Source: Erpobdella octoculata
Taxonomy: Eukaryota; Annelida; Clitellata; Hirudinida; Erpobdellidae
NCBI GenBank assembly: GCA_963978895.1
Contig: OZ022246.1
Span: 22,218,577-22,282,576 of the forward strand
Direction of reading: 5' to 3'
Length of the DNA stretch: 64,000 bases
The notes below the pieces were generated by a model, which made no database searches, was not told the origin of the DNA, and was given only the letters and a program-made list of their open reading frames with translations. Numbering within the stretch: the stretch's first letter is position 1; each line of letters starts with the position of its first letter. A program made the position numbers and the translations under genes. Shown here piece after piece: positions 1-37,200 of the stretch.

Positions 1-378
1 AAAATCAAAACTATCTAGAATGTTTTATAGCATAGAGGGCGACGAAGAAGAAGGAATTGCTGGAAATTTATGCTTTCCTAACAATGCCATGATGAACTAA
101 CTAGTTGTAGATACAAAAATGTATGACATAAGTAATTTGTCTGGCTGCTTTACTGGTGCAAAAAGATACCAAGCTGAAAAAAATTTGACCGCGTAATGGC
201 AAAATGCAGACCCAGATACAGCTCACTGGCCTGACAGACAGCAAAACACATAATTTTAGTAAACATAACAAACCGGCTAAGAATGATACGGAAGAAAAGA
301 TGAAATAAGAAAAAATAAAGAGAAAAAGATAGAGAGAGTGAGAGAGAAAGAGAGAGATTGGAAGAAAGAGCAACATAC
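1..378 (-). other. Start of intron 6 of the Musashi-family gene
   Basis: The stretch follows the exon 6 donor. On the + strand it holds a purine-rich GA tract at about 300-362. I see no RRM-like coding sequence on the minus strand. Confidence 0.7.
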
Positions 379-24997
<24,619 letters not shown>

Positions 24998-26260
24998 GCC
25001 TATGCCGATTTATTGGGGGAGAATCCGGAGTTTTTTTTGTGTCTCCTTCGGCTTCTTTTGACTTGTCCGTCTACTACTGTATCTTTGTCTCTCTCTCTAT
25101 TCCTTGTTTTCTCTCCCTTGCTGCTGGCAGATACTGATAGGAGGAGAAATTAAAGGCAAAAGTTTGCTTTGCGGCAAATTTTTCTTTCTTGAAATGCGCT
25201 CATGTGGCAGACGGACGGCGAGATTCATAAATTGAAGTCCTGAAAAGCATTGAGACGAAGAAGAAGAAGAAGAAAGAAGAGGCGAGAACGAGCGAAGAAG
25301 AAGAAGAACGACTTTATTGAACGACACGGACGAGTGACTTGCAGAGGAATAAACCGAAGGAAAGAAGTCGCCACTAATTAATTTCATGTACTCAAGTAGG
25401 CGGATGGAGATGACGATGAGAGTGAGTGAGTGAGTGAGTGAGTGAGTGATGTTCAGTTGGAAAAGTTAGAAAGCAACCAAGAGAGAGAAAGATAGAAGCT
25501 GAAATGACGATGGCGAACAAATTTGGACCAATAATTAGGTATTTATTTGGCTATGAGATTATCGATTTAGAATCGGTTTACTTTTTTCTACTCGGAGAAA
25601 ATAAAATCGACAAAGTTCTTTTAGAGTATCTTCACAAATATCTTCACAAATAAGAGTTGATAAGAAGAGAAACTTCGAGCGAAACTCTTGGTTGTATAAT
25701 CCTTCGTTTTCTCTTCTCGCTGCTTTGTTCGATTGTCGCTCTTTAAATCGCGTCAGAAAACTCTTTCAATGAGAACGTCTTTGCAAGAGCGAGAGAGAGA
25801 GAGAGAGAGGTAGTGAGAGAGATGTTGATTTCTTAAAAGAAGAGAACTAAAGAGATGAGAACGAAACGAGAGAGGAGGCAAGAATGGTGATGATGATGAT
25901 GATAATGATGATGATGATACAAAGTGAGAGTATGTAGGAGTGAGAAGAAGAAGAAGAAAAAAAGAGTATAATGAATTTCCCATTGGAATGGGGCAGACAG
26001 AACGCGTTCAAGCGCTTTAACGCATCGGAGGTGTACGCCGCTCGGAATGAGATTTCATTATGTGCCGAATGTGCTGGATGGGTGCCTATAATGTTGAGAG
26101 ATGGAGAGGGAAAAAGAGGAAGAAGATGAGGAAGAAGAAGATGAGGAAGAAGAAGATGAGGAAGAGGAAGATGAGGAAGATGGCTAAGAGATGGCTGATG
26201 GCGTTGTAGGGATGTACCTATATGACGTGCAGACGCCAAACTTTCGTGTGTGTGTGTGTA
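24998..26260 (-). promoter_or_regulatory. Probable 5' UTR and proximal flank of the Musashi-family gene
   Basis: Immediately upstream of the ATG, minus-strand transcripts would carry an A-rich leader with an in-frame stop. The flank is less AT-rich than its surroundings and has GAA/GAG tracts (25252-25310, 26105-26180), a short GAGT run (25425-25448) and GA repeats (25785-25830). The transcription start cannot be placed, and a 5' UTR intron further upstream is possible. Confidence 0.4.
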
Positions 26261-26493
26261 TGTGTGTATGTGTGCTTACTTTTGTATGTTGTGTGTGTGA
26301 TTGGGATTAAGAACACACGTGTTTCGTATGTGTCTGAGTGATTTGTGCACATACGCGCGTGCTGTGTCCGTCTGCTGTGCACATGTTTTGCGGTTTGTCC
26401 GAAGCTGTTAGAAATACCAAGTAAGTGCAGGCACACTCTTTGTAGGAGTGCGAATATCAGCCTCTCATCCAAGAAGACGAGTGCGTATCAAAT

Positions 26494-26718
26494 CAACATG
26501 GTAACGCTTTCGTAACGTTTCTTTTCCGTTAATTTCCGGTTGCAAGAAACCGTTACTTTTTGGTTGATTTGCTCATGCACTGTACGTTTCATAAACCATT
26601 CCTATGTAACGTTTCCGTAACGTTTCCTATGTAACGTTTCAGTAACTTTTCTTATTTAACGTTTTAAAAACGTTTACCCTGGCACACGCTGTACGTTACA
26701 AAAAGATTACCATGTTTG
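26494..26718. mobile_element. Candidate 225-bp MITE with 'caacatggtaa' ends
   Basis: The left end caacatggtaacg is matched inverted at the right end by attaccatgtttg. The body repeats gtaacgtttc-like words at least six times, as subterminal binding sites often do. The target-site duplication is unclear. Confidence 0.45.
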
Positions 26719-27311
26719 CTGGAGAGAATCTCTGTGTACGTTGTTTCTTTAAATATCTTAAAACATTTGTTAAAACGAATAAAGGTTTTTGAAGTTTTTC
26801 TTCTTTCTAGCCAATCTTTCATGGACAAATTTTGTCCACTTCTTTATTGCATCTTCAATTTCTTCCGTCGAAGTGTCTTCAAAACGTGTATTGCTTTGGA
26901 AAATCGAACCCGTAGCTTTCTAGTTAACCTAGCGAACTCGCTAACCTCAACACCATAAATCTAACAGCTGACGTTCTTCAATAGACCTACTAAATGTTTA
27001 TTCAAGGTTTGTCAAAATTTAAATAAAAATTTGACTTTTATTTTGGCGATCTATATCATATCTTAAAATAGCAACGCCAACATTGAATTGGCTTAGTTGT
27101 TCAACGATTTTTAGCCACTTTTTTTTTTATAAATAAGCATATATTTAACATGTCTATAAAATCATATTTGTTATTTAACAACAGTCTGTATTGTCTGTGA
27201 TAAAGCAAATAAATGCAAATACAACGGCGAATTCAGTATTTGTAAAAGGAAGGGATCCAAATCGGGTTGAGTGGAAAAACTTGTTATCTATTTAGAGTTA
27301 GATTATAGGTT

Positions 27312-27580
27312 TTAACATTAACATTTGTAATCCCGAAACCAGTCAATAGGAACTCCCCGGGATCTGTAGTATTCTAGCTTCTTCATAGAATTTCGTGATC
27401 TACAGTGTCCAAAGCTTTTCCAAGGTCCAAAAATAGGCCAATAATGCCGAAGTCTCTTCGGTCGAGAGCTTCAGTGATCTCGGAGTGAACAACAACTAGT
27501 GTCATATAAGTAGAGTGATTTAAAAAACCGTATTGATTCGAAGACAGCAAAGAAAAGTTAGATTTCCTGTACTGTGTAAA
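27312..27580 (-). pseudogene. Frameshifted LINE reverse-transcriptase fragment
   Basis: The minus strand encodes a piece of a non-LTR retrotransposon reverse transcriptase. SSNQYGF and NHSTYM correspond to the early RT blocks, then IGLFLDLGKALDTVDHEIL gives motif A with its catalytic Asp. After that a one-base shift near 27391 puts KKLEYYRSRGVPIDWF, the next conserved block, in another frame, and a stop follows at about 27312. The flanks show no endonuclease or rest of the RT. It resembles CR1/Jockey-type elements and is an old dead copy. Confidence 0.82.
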
Positions 27581-27659
27581 TTAAATGACTGTGTACATGA
27601 CTGTTTTTGATGAAGTTGGAGAAGCAAAACAATACAGAAATAAATAAATTTATAAAGAG

Positions 27660-27880
27660 AAAACATTAGCCAATGAATAAGCAAATTATTATGCAAACAA
27701 AAAATGAAGAATATTTTGCAAAAGAATATGCACAATATTATGCAAAAGAATTTGCAAATTATCATGCTAAAGAATATGAAAAATATATTATGCGAAAAAA
27801 TATGCACAACATAATAAAAAAAATGCAAATAAATGCAAAAGCTTATGTATAAGATTATGCAAAAGAGTATGCAAAAATAA
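27660..27880. repeat. Degenerate AT-rich repeat around 'tatgcaaaagaat'
   Basis: About nine diverged copies of atgcaaaagaatatgcacaa-like units of 20 to 25 bp. Confidence 0.65.
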
Positions 27881-28499
27881 TAAAAAAATACTTATAATAA
27901 ACAGTAATGGCACTGATAACCGATAGAAAATTCCTTAGAAGAAGCTAAGAAGTGCTACCCGCAAATCGATATGAAGACATATTTCATCATAGAAAGTGTA
28001 AAATTGTAAAGAGTGCATATATCAAGAGGAAGCATAAAGAAAGTGTATTTGTCCTCATGTGTTTGTCTAAGCATGTATGTATGTGTGTGTGAGAGAGAGA
28101 GAGAGATAGAAAGAAAGAGAGAGAGAAAAAAAGAGACAAAAACGTAGGCGTTATCATTTCTAGATTACGTATTGAACGAAGAAAGATGGCGATACTAAGA
28201 AATTTCTCGAGTTTCCACACGCCTCCATTAACTTCCATCGCACCGACCTGAAAGGGAGGGACAAGAAAAAAAGGATAAATTATGAAGTTGTATTGTAGAA
28301 GATGGGGGTGAGGAGGGGGTGGAGAATCGCAATTATAATCACGGAAGCATCGAAGTTGTCTGGTGGTGGTGGTTTGAAGAATCACCACGATCAGCATGTG
28401 CTCGGTTTGTCATTATTGATCAGCCGGCATGCCCATCATCATTGTCTTCATCGTCTCAACAGTCTTCCTGCTATTACCGTTTGACTGCACCAATTTAGT

Positions 28500-28626
28500 G
28501 ACATGATGCTGATGATTATGAGGAGAAAGATGAAGAGGATGATGATGATGATGATGACGATTATTATTTACGATGATGATTATTTATGATGATGATGATT
28601 ATTTATGATGATGATGATTATTTATG
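28500..28626. repeat. GAT tract with 24-bp higher-order unit
   Basis: GAT runs separated by tatttat, repeated three times at about 24-bp spacing. Confidence 0.85.
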
Positions 28627-29011
28627 ATGCTGTTTCCGTTAGTGTTTAGAGTTCGGATTTATGTCGTCGTTAAGAGAGTTGTGTGTATGAATTGTGAGAA
28701 ATTTCATCGTGAACCATAATAATACATATTAATGAGGATGAGGAGAAAGATGATGAAAAAAGTGAGATTTTAAAGGTACAATAACTTTAGCAGGACTTAT
28801 ATCTTGTGCATATCAAACGCTGGATAACATCACTGGGTTAAGGAGACTCACGGATTCTTTATAAATAGCATCATGGATATGTAGAAAAGGTCAGAATTAA
28901 CATAATTGTTGTTGTGGCAATGGACTTGGTGAGCCGAAAAGTGGCAGAATGGTTTTGGAACTACAAACAGAAGGCTGAATTATTTTAACATTGACCCTTT
29001 CTTCTTAATAT

Positions 29012-29058
29012 TCATACATACATACACACATACATACATACATACATACATACATACA

Positions 29059-29092
<34 letters not shown>

Positions 29093-29237
29093 CATACATA
29101 CATACATACATACATACATACATACATACATACATACATACATACATACATACATACATACATACATACATACATACATACATACATACATACATACATA
29201 CATACATACATACATACATACATACATACATACATAC
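29012..29237. repeat. CATA tetranucleotide array
   Basis: About 55 units with one or two changes (near 29087). Cys-Met-Tyr-Val frames here are artefacts. Confidence 0.97.
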
Positions 29238-29977
29238 TTCTAGAAAAACAAGCAAACAGCAACATCTCAGGACATAAGCAGGTGTTTCATACGTGTTATT
29301 ATATCTTTGAATTTATTTCTGAGAGTTTTTCGAGCAAAGCAAATAAAAAGTAATAAATAAATGAAAAGATAAAAACAATGATCAAACACTGCCGCTCTTC
29401 TGTTGATTAATTGTTCGGTCACCCACCTAAGTGACCCAGCATCGTCACCTACGTTTAATTATTTAAACCCCCGTGTTAGTAAGGAGAGATTACTCCCGCT
29501 GAAATTTGTTTGAATAAATTGTTTTTTTTTAAATTAAAAAAAAATAAACACAATTTATATTTCAATCTCGTGTTTTAGTCGAATGATGTCTTCAGTTTTT
29601 TTTATTATAGAAAATGAAAGTGGGAAGTTTATTCAAAATAAATATATAAGGATGCCGTGGAAGTAGAACATCTGATTCTTTAAACTTTTAATATCCATTT
29701 TTTATAAAATTATATGTAATTGGTTAATTTAAATTTATGTTTAATAGATTGTAATCGAAATCTAATATTTCAGCAAACACAGTACATACATTTCTTTAAG
29801 CGCTTAACCAAAGAACGTTGTCACTCTAGTCAAAACCATTGATCTGTGCCTGGTGTTGCCTTAGTTGTCAGATTCCTTGATCTTGTGAAGTTTTACTTCT
29901 CTGCGTTGAACGAAGCGGCAAAATAGATTTACATTTTTATTGGTTTTTTGGCCTGTAATATACTGATATCAATCTGT

Positions 29978-30257
29978 AATTTGTAGAAGTACTAGTGTCA
30001 CAAACAATTTGTAGAAGTACTAGTGTCACAAACAATTTGTAGAAGTACTAGTGTCACAAACAATTTGTAGAAGTACTAGTGTCACAAACAATTTGTAGAA
30101 GTACTAGTGTCACAAACAATTTGTAGAAGTACTAGTGTCACAAACAATTTGTAGAAGTACTAGTGTCACAAACAATTTGTAGAAGTACTAGTGCCACAAA
30201 CAATTTGTAGAAGTACTAGTGTCACAAACAATTTGTAGAAGTACTAGTGTCACAAAC
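29978..30257. repeat. 28-bp minisatellite, exactly ten copies
   Basis: The unit begins aatttgtagaagtactagtg and ends tcacaaac. Ten abutting copies differ only by a T to C in the eighth (gtgccac). Flanking sequence is unrelated. Confidence 0.97.
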
Positions 30258-30980
30258 AAGCTAGCAGGGCTGGGAATTTATTTTTTCAAGTTATAGCTTC
30301 AAGCTTAATTTTCTAGTTTCTCAATTTGCTTGTTAATTAAAAATGTAAACAAGTATTTGTAGCTGAGACACCATTTATGCAGCTATTACCACTACCAATA
30401 CTACCATGATTTATAATCCCAGAACACTCTAAAATCAAAAGCAAATATCCTAAATCAAATATTTATAATCCTCCAGCGGGCTGGGACTACACAAAGACTT
30501 TGCCAAGTTAAGACTGTCATTCATTTCAAATGTTTATTTCTTCTTTTCCATCCTTTCCAGGTAGTACTTCAAAGAATTTTCCATATCATATGTGTTCCAA
30601 GAAGCACCTTAATGACCGCCCATACAAAATCTCTCTGGGTAGACCGATTCTCCTACAAAAACAATAGAATTCTTTTGAGATGCTTCTTCTCCAATTGACC
30701 ACAAATGCAGTTACAACACACTGTTGGGCTTTTTGTTCTGCAGTTGGATTACTTGCCTTCTTCCAACGGTGAATATCTGGTTTGTTGAATCTTAAACAAA
30801 TGTATTTTATTCAAATCTGCAGTATCCGTAGCTACCGCCACATCACAAATGATATGAATGGACTTTCCGGGCACATATGTAAGGGATTCTGGTGCCCTCC
30901 ACCGTGGGAATTCGGAGCTCCAGGGTTGTCAAGTACCTTTTTTTTATCAGAGCTTCCCTCAACATTGTCACAACTAAAAT
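30258..30980. other. Unique-looking intergenic DNA
   Basis: No motif, exon or repeat is recognisable here. An open frame entering from about 30782 owes its length to the hexamer array that follows. Confidence 0.6.
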
Positions 30981-31597
30981 TGCTACTACCACTACCACTA
31001 CCACTACCACTACCACTACCACTACCACTACCACTACCACTACCACTACCACTACCACTACCACTACCACTACCACTACCACTACCACTACCACTACCAC
31101 TACCACTACCACTACCACTACCACTACCACTACCACTACCACTACCACTACCACTACCACTACCACTACCACTACCACTACCACTACCACTACCACTACC
31201 ACTACCACTACCACTACCACTACCACTACCACTACCACTACCACTACCACTACCACTACCACTACCACTACCACTACCACTACCACTACCACTACCACTA
31301 CCACTACCACTACCACTACCACTACCACTACCACTACCACTACCACTACCACTACCACTACCACTACCACTACCACTACCACTACCACTACCACTACCAC
31401 TACCACTACCACTACCACTACCACTACCACTACCACTACCACTACCACTACCACTACCACTACCACTACCACTACCACTACCACTACCACTACCACTACC
31501 ACTACCACTACCACTACCACTACCACTACCACTACCACTACCACTACCACTACCACTACCACTACCACTACCACTACCACTACCACTACCACTACCA

Positions 31598-31629
<32 letters not shown>

Positions 31630-31630
31630 G
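30981..31630. repeat. ACCACT hexanucleotide array (about 100 units) ending in ACT triplets
   Basis: The hexamer is essentially uninterrupted for about 620 bp, then shifts to about nine ACT units. Leu-Pro, Thr-Thr, Ser-Gly and Val-Val frames on both strands are artefacts of a stop-free 6-bp unit. Confidence 0.97.
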
Positions 31631-32520
31631 CACATCTTTCTCAATCTCAATGTCGGTTTTGTAAATTCACCTGGCAGTGGTCAGCTGGTCTGAGGCTTCC
31701 ACGATCACATCAATCCTCGAATAGCTCGTAATTCTCGAGGCACAGTCTCAATCGTGGGCTTCAAATGCAGCACCACATTCAGCGGACATTCAGCAAATTG
31801 ATGGCTGGACTAACGACAGCTCCTTAATGATGGTCCTCTTTGTGTTTTGTGCGCTTTAGGGGACATCGTGCTCATCGTTTCTTTCTCTTTTACTCTTTCT
31901 CTCTCTCTCTTTCCTTTTCTTTCTCTCGCTGTCTTTTTGCTTCTCTCAGCTTCTCTCGGCGTCAGTGAGTTAGTGTTCATGTATGTTTTTACATTTACCT
32001 GTCATTATTTGATTTTAAACATCAATTGACCTTCTTCTTCAGTGTCACCATCATCACCGAGCTATCTGTATATCTCTAATATTTGTGATTTTCAATTCTT
32101 TTCCTTTTAAAAGCTTACATCATTAGATTTAATCTAAAAATTCACTATACGGCTTTATTTAATAAAATCACTTAAATTAGTTTCTTTAATAAACTTATGA
32201 TAATAAACGTACAAATTATAATGAAGATCCAGTCAGAGGGAGGACGTAAAAAAATCAATCTAAAAATCACCTGTTCAGACTAATCATTATTATTTATATA
32301 TATCTTGTTTCATTATAATTATCCTCTCTGCCTTGCTTTTGGAAGCCATTCCCACGCCTGGAGTAAAGAAGGAGGGAAAAGTTAAAAGGATAAAATTATG
32401 ATTCCCGACCAGTATTTCCTGCATACTGCTTCAACAGTCTTGAAACAAAGTAAAAATAAAAGTCTCTAGGTCACGTGTCTATCCTTGGGTCAAAAAATTA
32501 TCTTTTGGTAAAAATTAAAG
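31631..32520. other. Intergenic DNA, no gene seen
   Basis: The stretch includes a pyrimidine-rich patch (31876-31960) and AT-rich DNA. I see no coding or RNA gene. Confidence 0.6.
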
Positions 32521-32690
32521 TACTGCTGGACCTAGATTAAAGGTTTTCAAACGGGCAGTACCGGACCGAGATTTTTGTGCACTGTAAAATAGAGCCGGGC
32601 CTGGAATTTTGGACTATGAAACTTGCTAGGCCGATCCGAGTTGTTTGTCGGACCGGGCCGTGAAAAATCGGTCCGTGCAGTTCTCTAGTA
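32520..32690. mobile_element. Candidate MITE remnant with inverted 'cggaccga' blocks
   Basis: The left part has cagtaccggaccgagattttt and the right part, inverted, has gcacggaccgatttttcacg, about 110 bp apart. The GC-rich ccgggcc words contrast with the flanks. Termini and target-site duplication are not convincing. Confidence 0.35.
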
Positions 32691-32754
32691 GTAATGTCTC
32701 ATTCTTGCGTCAAAGGGATTGTTTCAAGGTTTATTGGTTACATGGTTATTGCTA

Positions 32755-33015
32755 TGTCACAAGGTAATATTGGGGTTACAAGGATATCTTTGGGTCAAAA
32801 GGTTATAAGGTTATATTTGGGTCAAAAGGTTATAAGGTTATATTTGGGTCTAAAGGTAATATTTGGGTCAAAAGGTTATAAGGTTATATTTGGGTATAAA
32901 GGTAATATTTGGGTCACAAGGTTATAGTTGGGTTACTAGGTTATATTTTGGTCATAACGTTATATTTGGGCTACAAGGTTACCTTCGAAGGTCACAAGGT
33001 TATATTTAGCTTACA
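32755..33015. repeat. Irregular minisatellite 'aaggttatatttgggtca'
   Basis: More than ten variants of an 18 to 28-bp unit mixing aaggttataaggt and tatttgggtcaa blocks. Confidence 0.85.
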
Positions 33016-33865
33016 AGCTCATCTTTGGCTACCTCATGCGGCGTTGACTCGTAAAAACCGACTTCTTATGAAGAACAAGATTCAAAAACCAGTATTTTCC
33101 AGTTCCGGTCGTTTTTAAATCTTTCGTTTTCATTGGAAACAAGAGTTCAGATGAATTTGAATAGCTTGTAAATATTCGTTATAACCTTATTTCTTAAAAT
33201 AATAATACTTTATTTTAGATTTAATCTTAAACAACTACGCATTCATACGTACACACAAATACAAATACACAAATACACACATCCACACATACACACGTGC
33301 ACACACAAACATCTAGAAAAATTACACTCCAACTTGTAACTTTTTTTCTTCTCTCTGTAATCAATCAACCATCGGCTGTTGCCGACCGGCTCGTTTCTAC
33401 TTATAGAAAATCAGACAAAACAGCAGAAGCACACGTACCTTTGAGTGTATTAACACACGCACACAAGCATGCACGGGTGAGCTGAGTGCGAACGTTTGTT
33501 TGTATTAAGGTCAACATCTCTGGGGTCAGTAGTTCATTAACATGAACAGAAATAAAAATAGTAGGAATTACAATTTTTAGTCTTTAAATTGTTTTAATTA
33601 TTTACTTGTGTTTCATCATTATCAAAATCGTACTTGAGCTAGTCAAAATAAAAAATTAATGATTTTTGTCATTAGGTCCTTTATAAGTAGGTCATTTTGT
33701 GCGTTGTATAGAATGACCTTCGACCTGTTCTAATGGAAAGTTCTAAACTGTCTGAAAAAAAGAACTTTGAAGGTTACATAGATTCATGTTGACCTCTGTG
33801 AACTTGTATTTTTCTGGCTTTTCATCATTCTCTTTATCTCTTCTCTTTCACAAGGGCGTCAAAAA

Positions 33866-34275
33866 ATCAGCAAGAGAAAAAGAGCGAGAGAAAACGAGGA
33901 AGAGAAAAAGAGAGCAAAAGACAGAGAGAGGTAGAGAGAGAAAGAAAGGAAGAAAGGTAGAGAGAAGAAGAGAGCAAGAGAGGAAGAGATAAAAAGAGGT
34001 AAAGAGTAAAAAGATAAGGAGGGAACGAGATGTGGAAAGAAAAGAAAAATTAAAGGGCAAAAAGAAAGAGAAAATGAAAAAAACAAACAAGAAAATACAA
34101 AAACAGAAATAAAAGAAGAAATAGAAAATAAAAAAAGAAGGAAAAAAGAAAAAGAAAGAAAAACGAAAGAAAAGAAAAAAGAGAAATAGAAAGAAAAGCA
34201 GAAGAAAATAAAAAAAAACAAGAAAAGAGAGAAAGGCAAAAAAACAAAACGCAAAAAAATTGAGGAAGCGGAACA
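33866..34275. repeat. Polypurine tract of about 400 bp
   Basis: Almost only A and G on the + strand, with isolated C or T. The long Phe/Leu/Ser frames on the minus strand are composition artefacts. Confidence 0.9.
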
Positions 34276-37200
34276 GAAAAAATATTTGAAGATGCAAGAA
34301 AATAGTCAAGAAAAGATTTCAATATTTTTCTCTTCTTTAAAAATGAAAGCTGAAAACTATCTAAAAACAACAGTTGTCGACATGTCAGTGTGTAACACAG
34401 AAACTCGGTATCGGGCTGAGATGTCTCGTAATTGAGTGCAAAATGGAGAGTGAAGACGAATATTCATTCTTTTCTCTCCCTCTCTCTTTCTTTTTCTTTT
34501 TCTTTTTCTCTTTCTCTCTTTCTTCCCTCTCTTTTTTTTCTCTCTTTCTTTCCTCTCTCTTTTGTTTCCATTTCAACATCTTTATTTAGATATTTTATTG
34601 ATTTTCTTCGAAGCTTCGTGTAAAAGTCTGTTTCCCCATTCGTTTGTGTCGGCCTCAAAACTTTCTTCAATCCGTCTTTTCCGTTAAATTCAATTTTTAT
34701 TCACTTATTAATTTTTTGTATTATTTTATTATTATAAATATCATTATTTTGCTTTCTCTTTGAACTGCGCTTTGAGGTTTGCAGAACCCGTTTCACCGTC
34801 GAGCCAGTCTCGATTCTGGATAAAGGATAAGAGAAAACAGGATCTTTGGTTCACGCACCGAGAATATTTTTCTAAACGAGAAAGTTTTGTAGTTTTGAGG
34901 GTTTATCATTAAAACATGCCAATATGGCGGTGGATGCAGAGCTTCGGAGAAATATTTTCTGACATATCAAGCAAAACTAAATTTTGTTTAAAGAAAATAT
35001 TGAATGTTTGATAAACAGCATTTAATCAAATGGACAAATAATTATTTTAAAACTTTGATACTTATTTCTATTTTTCCTTTTATTGCGTTCAACTAACAAA
35101 CATGTTTCTCTGTTTTCTCCCTTTTCTCTCTTTTTCTTTTCTTTTCTTTCTATCTATCTCGTTTCTTCATTCATTCATTCATTCTCTTTTACGCTCTGTC
35201 TGTCATCTTTAAGCCTTCTTTATGTCTTCCGCTGGTTTCCAGTTAGCATGGAACAAAGAGAGACACGTGCTCCATACTTTCATTTCCCGACTGTCTTGTT
35301 TGCCGGCAAATTTTTTTCCATGGAAATAATTAAAGCTGTTATTTTCTTCTCGAAGTTATTCCACTTGAAAAAATGCAACTGGTTATTAGTCGTTTAGTCT
35401 TGGATTCGTGTTTGAATATAATTTGTTTGTGTTTGTATACATGTTGTATGTGTTTAATTTTGAGTATAGTATATTTCATTTTAGTTGTAAGTACGTAAAT
35501 GGTAATTTAAATAGTAAGTATACTAATAATGATGATATTATATTATTGCCAAGCAGACAATAATAACATTAAAGAAGACCAGACAGGGAGAGTCATTTGT
35601 CAGTGAATCAACCAGCGGCGAAACTTTGTTTATTAACGATTCAAAAGTTACGGTACCTCGTTTTGTGCACAAATAAATTTATTATTTATAATATTATTAG
35701 TTTTTTAATTCAAAACAACTGTAAAATGTTAAATAAAAATCTTATCTTTCAACTTCCTAGTTCTGTTTGGCCGAATGGGGGGGGGGTGGGGTGTTTCAGC
35801 CGCAGTCGTCCAACAACTGACATCTTTCTTTCGACTCCTGGTCTTAAAATCCCATGTATAAAAAAATTAAATTTAATGTAATTAAAAAAAACAAATTTAA
35901 ATTAAAACGTGAACGTTTTTTTAATAAATTAAAATCGTTTCTAAGTCATTTATTAAAAATTTATTAGGACACATAATTAAGAAAATGATTTATTGAGGCT
36001 AATTATGGTTTTTCGTTTTTTCCTCATGTTTTCTCTAGGAAGGAAACATTATCAGACATATTACTAAATTAGGCCAATTTTCTGTGCCACTAATGCTCTT
36101 TTCAAAACGTATTTTTGTCATTTCATGTCAAAAATAAATTAATTTTAGTTTTTAAATTTTTTTTGTATTTCCAAGTTTTCTTTTTTCTCGGTCAGGATTA
36201 TATTAAGATGTTTTTTCAAGTCTCATTCTAATGAAAAGAAAAAATTAATCAAAACTAGCCGGATGAAGCTTTTTTCTATAATTAATAAAAATTATAAGTT
36301 TTATTTTATTTAGTTTCATAAAAATTATTTTTTTAATTAAAAAAAATAAATTAAATTTGTTTCCAGGAGTTCGAAAAAGTTAAATGTTAAACAGAAATTT
36401 TTTCAATCGGGGATTTTCCATCCACTCTGTAGTCATGAAAAAAGAAAGAGAGAATCACAACTTGTCGACATGTACGCCTTGACAGCTGTTTGTCCTGTCT
36501 CCAGTATCTCTCCAACTATTCCAGGTTGTATCTTACAAAATTATGCGCTCAACTACAATTTCTCATATTTTATATTGTATAGAGGAAAATAAGAAGTCGC
36601 ATTAAGAACAGAAGCAATACAACGCAGGCAGGCACTAAAATATCTTCTGGATGACTAAACTTTCCTTAAAACTAGCTGTGGACTGGAATTCACCGGAATC
36701 AAACCAAATCCTGTGCACGACCATGGTGCATCGGAGACTCACTCCAGCTGCATTCCACCTCCTCGTGATTGCGTTCTTTGGCTATTCGGTGCTGAGGGAT
36801 GAAACCGATACAGGAGAATGCCGAAACGGTTTAACCGGTACAGAATTTCCTGCTCCACACCGTATGGAAGATTAAAATGTGACCAAGAACACATAAAAAT
36901 TCAGACTCGTTCTTGTTTCTCTCTCTCTCTCCCTCTTTCTCTCTCTCTCTCTCTTTCTTTTTTCTTTTTTCTCTCTCTTTCTCTCTTTTTCTTTCTTTTT
37001 CTTTGTTTCTCTTTCTTTCTTTCTTTGTATTTTCAAGTTTGTTTCTATGTCTACCTGCTTTGAAATTTCAATTTCTGAACTCCTTTTCTCTCATATTTTT
37101 ACTCTTTCTTTTCAAAATTTTATTGTTAAATTGCTATATTGTTTTATTATTCCGCACATCAAATAACTCATTTGCTTGTTTACATTGCATGTTTTTTAAT

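Noticed and set aside
29978..30257. CRISPR-like array of 28-bp repeats
   Set aside because: The copies abut without spacers and the DNA is eukaryotic; it is a minisatellite.
30782..31693. 303-residue Leu-Pro frame and 253 to 279-residue frames on both strands
   Set aside because: These are translations of the ACCACT hexamer array.
36651..36875. 74-residue + strand frame beginning MTKLSLKLAVDW
   Set aside because: No known family, no flanking splice pattern and no neighbouring exon.
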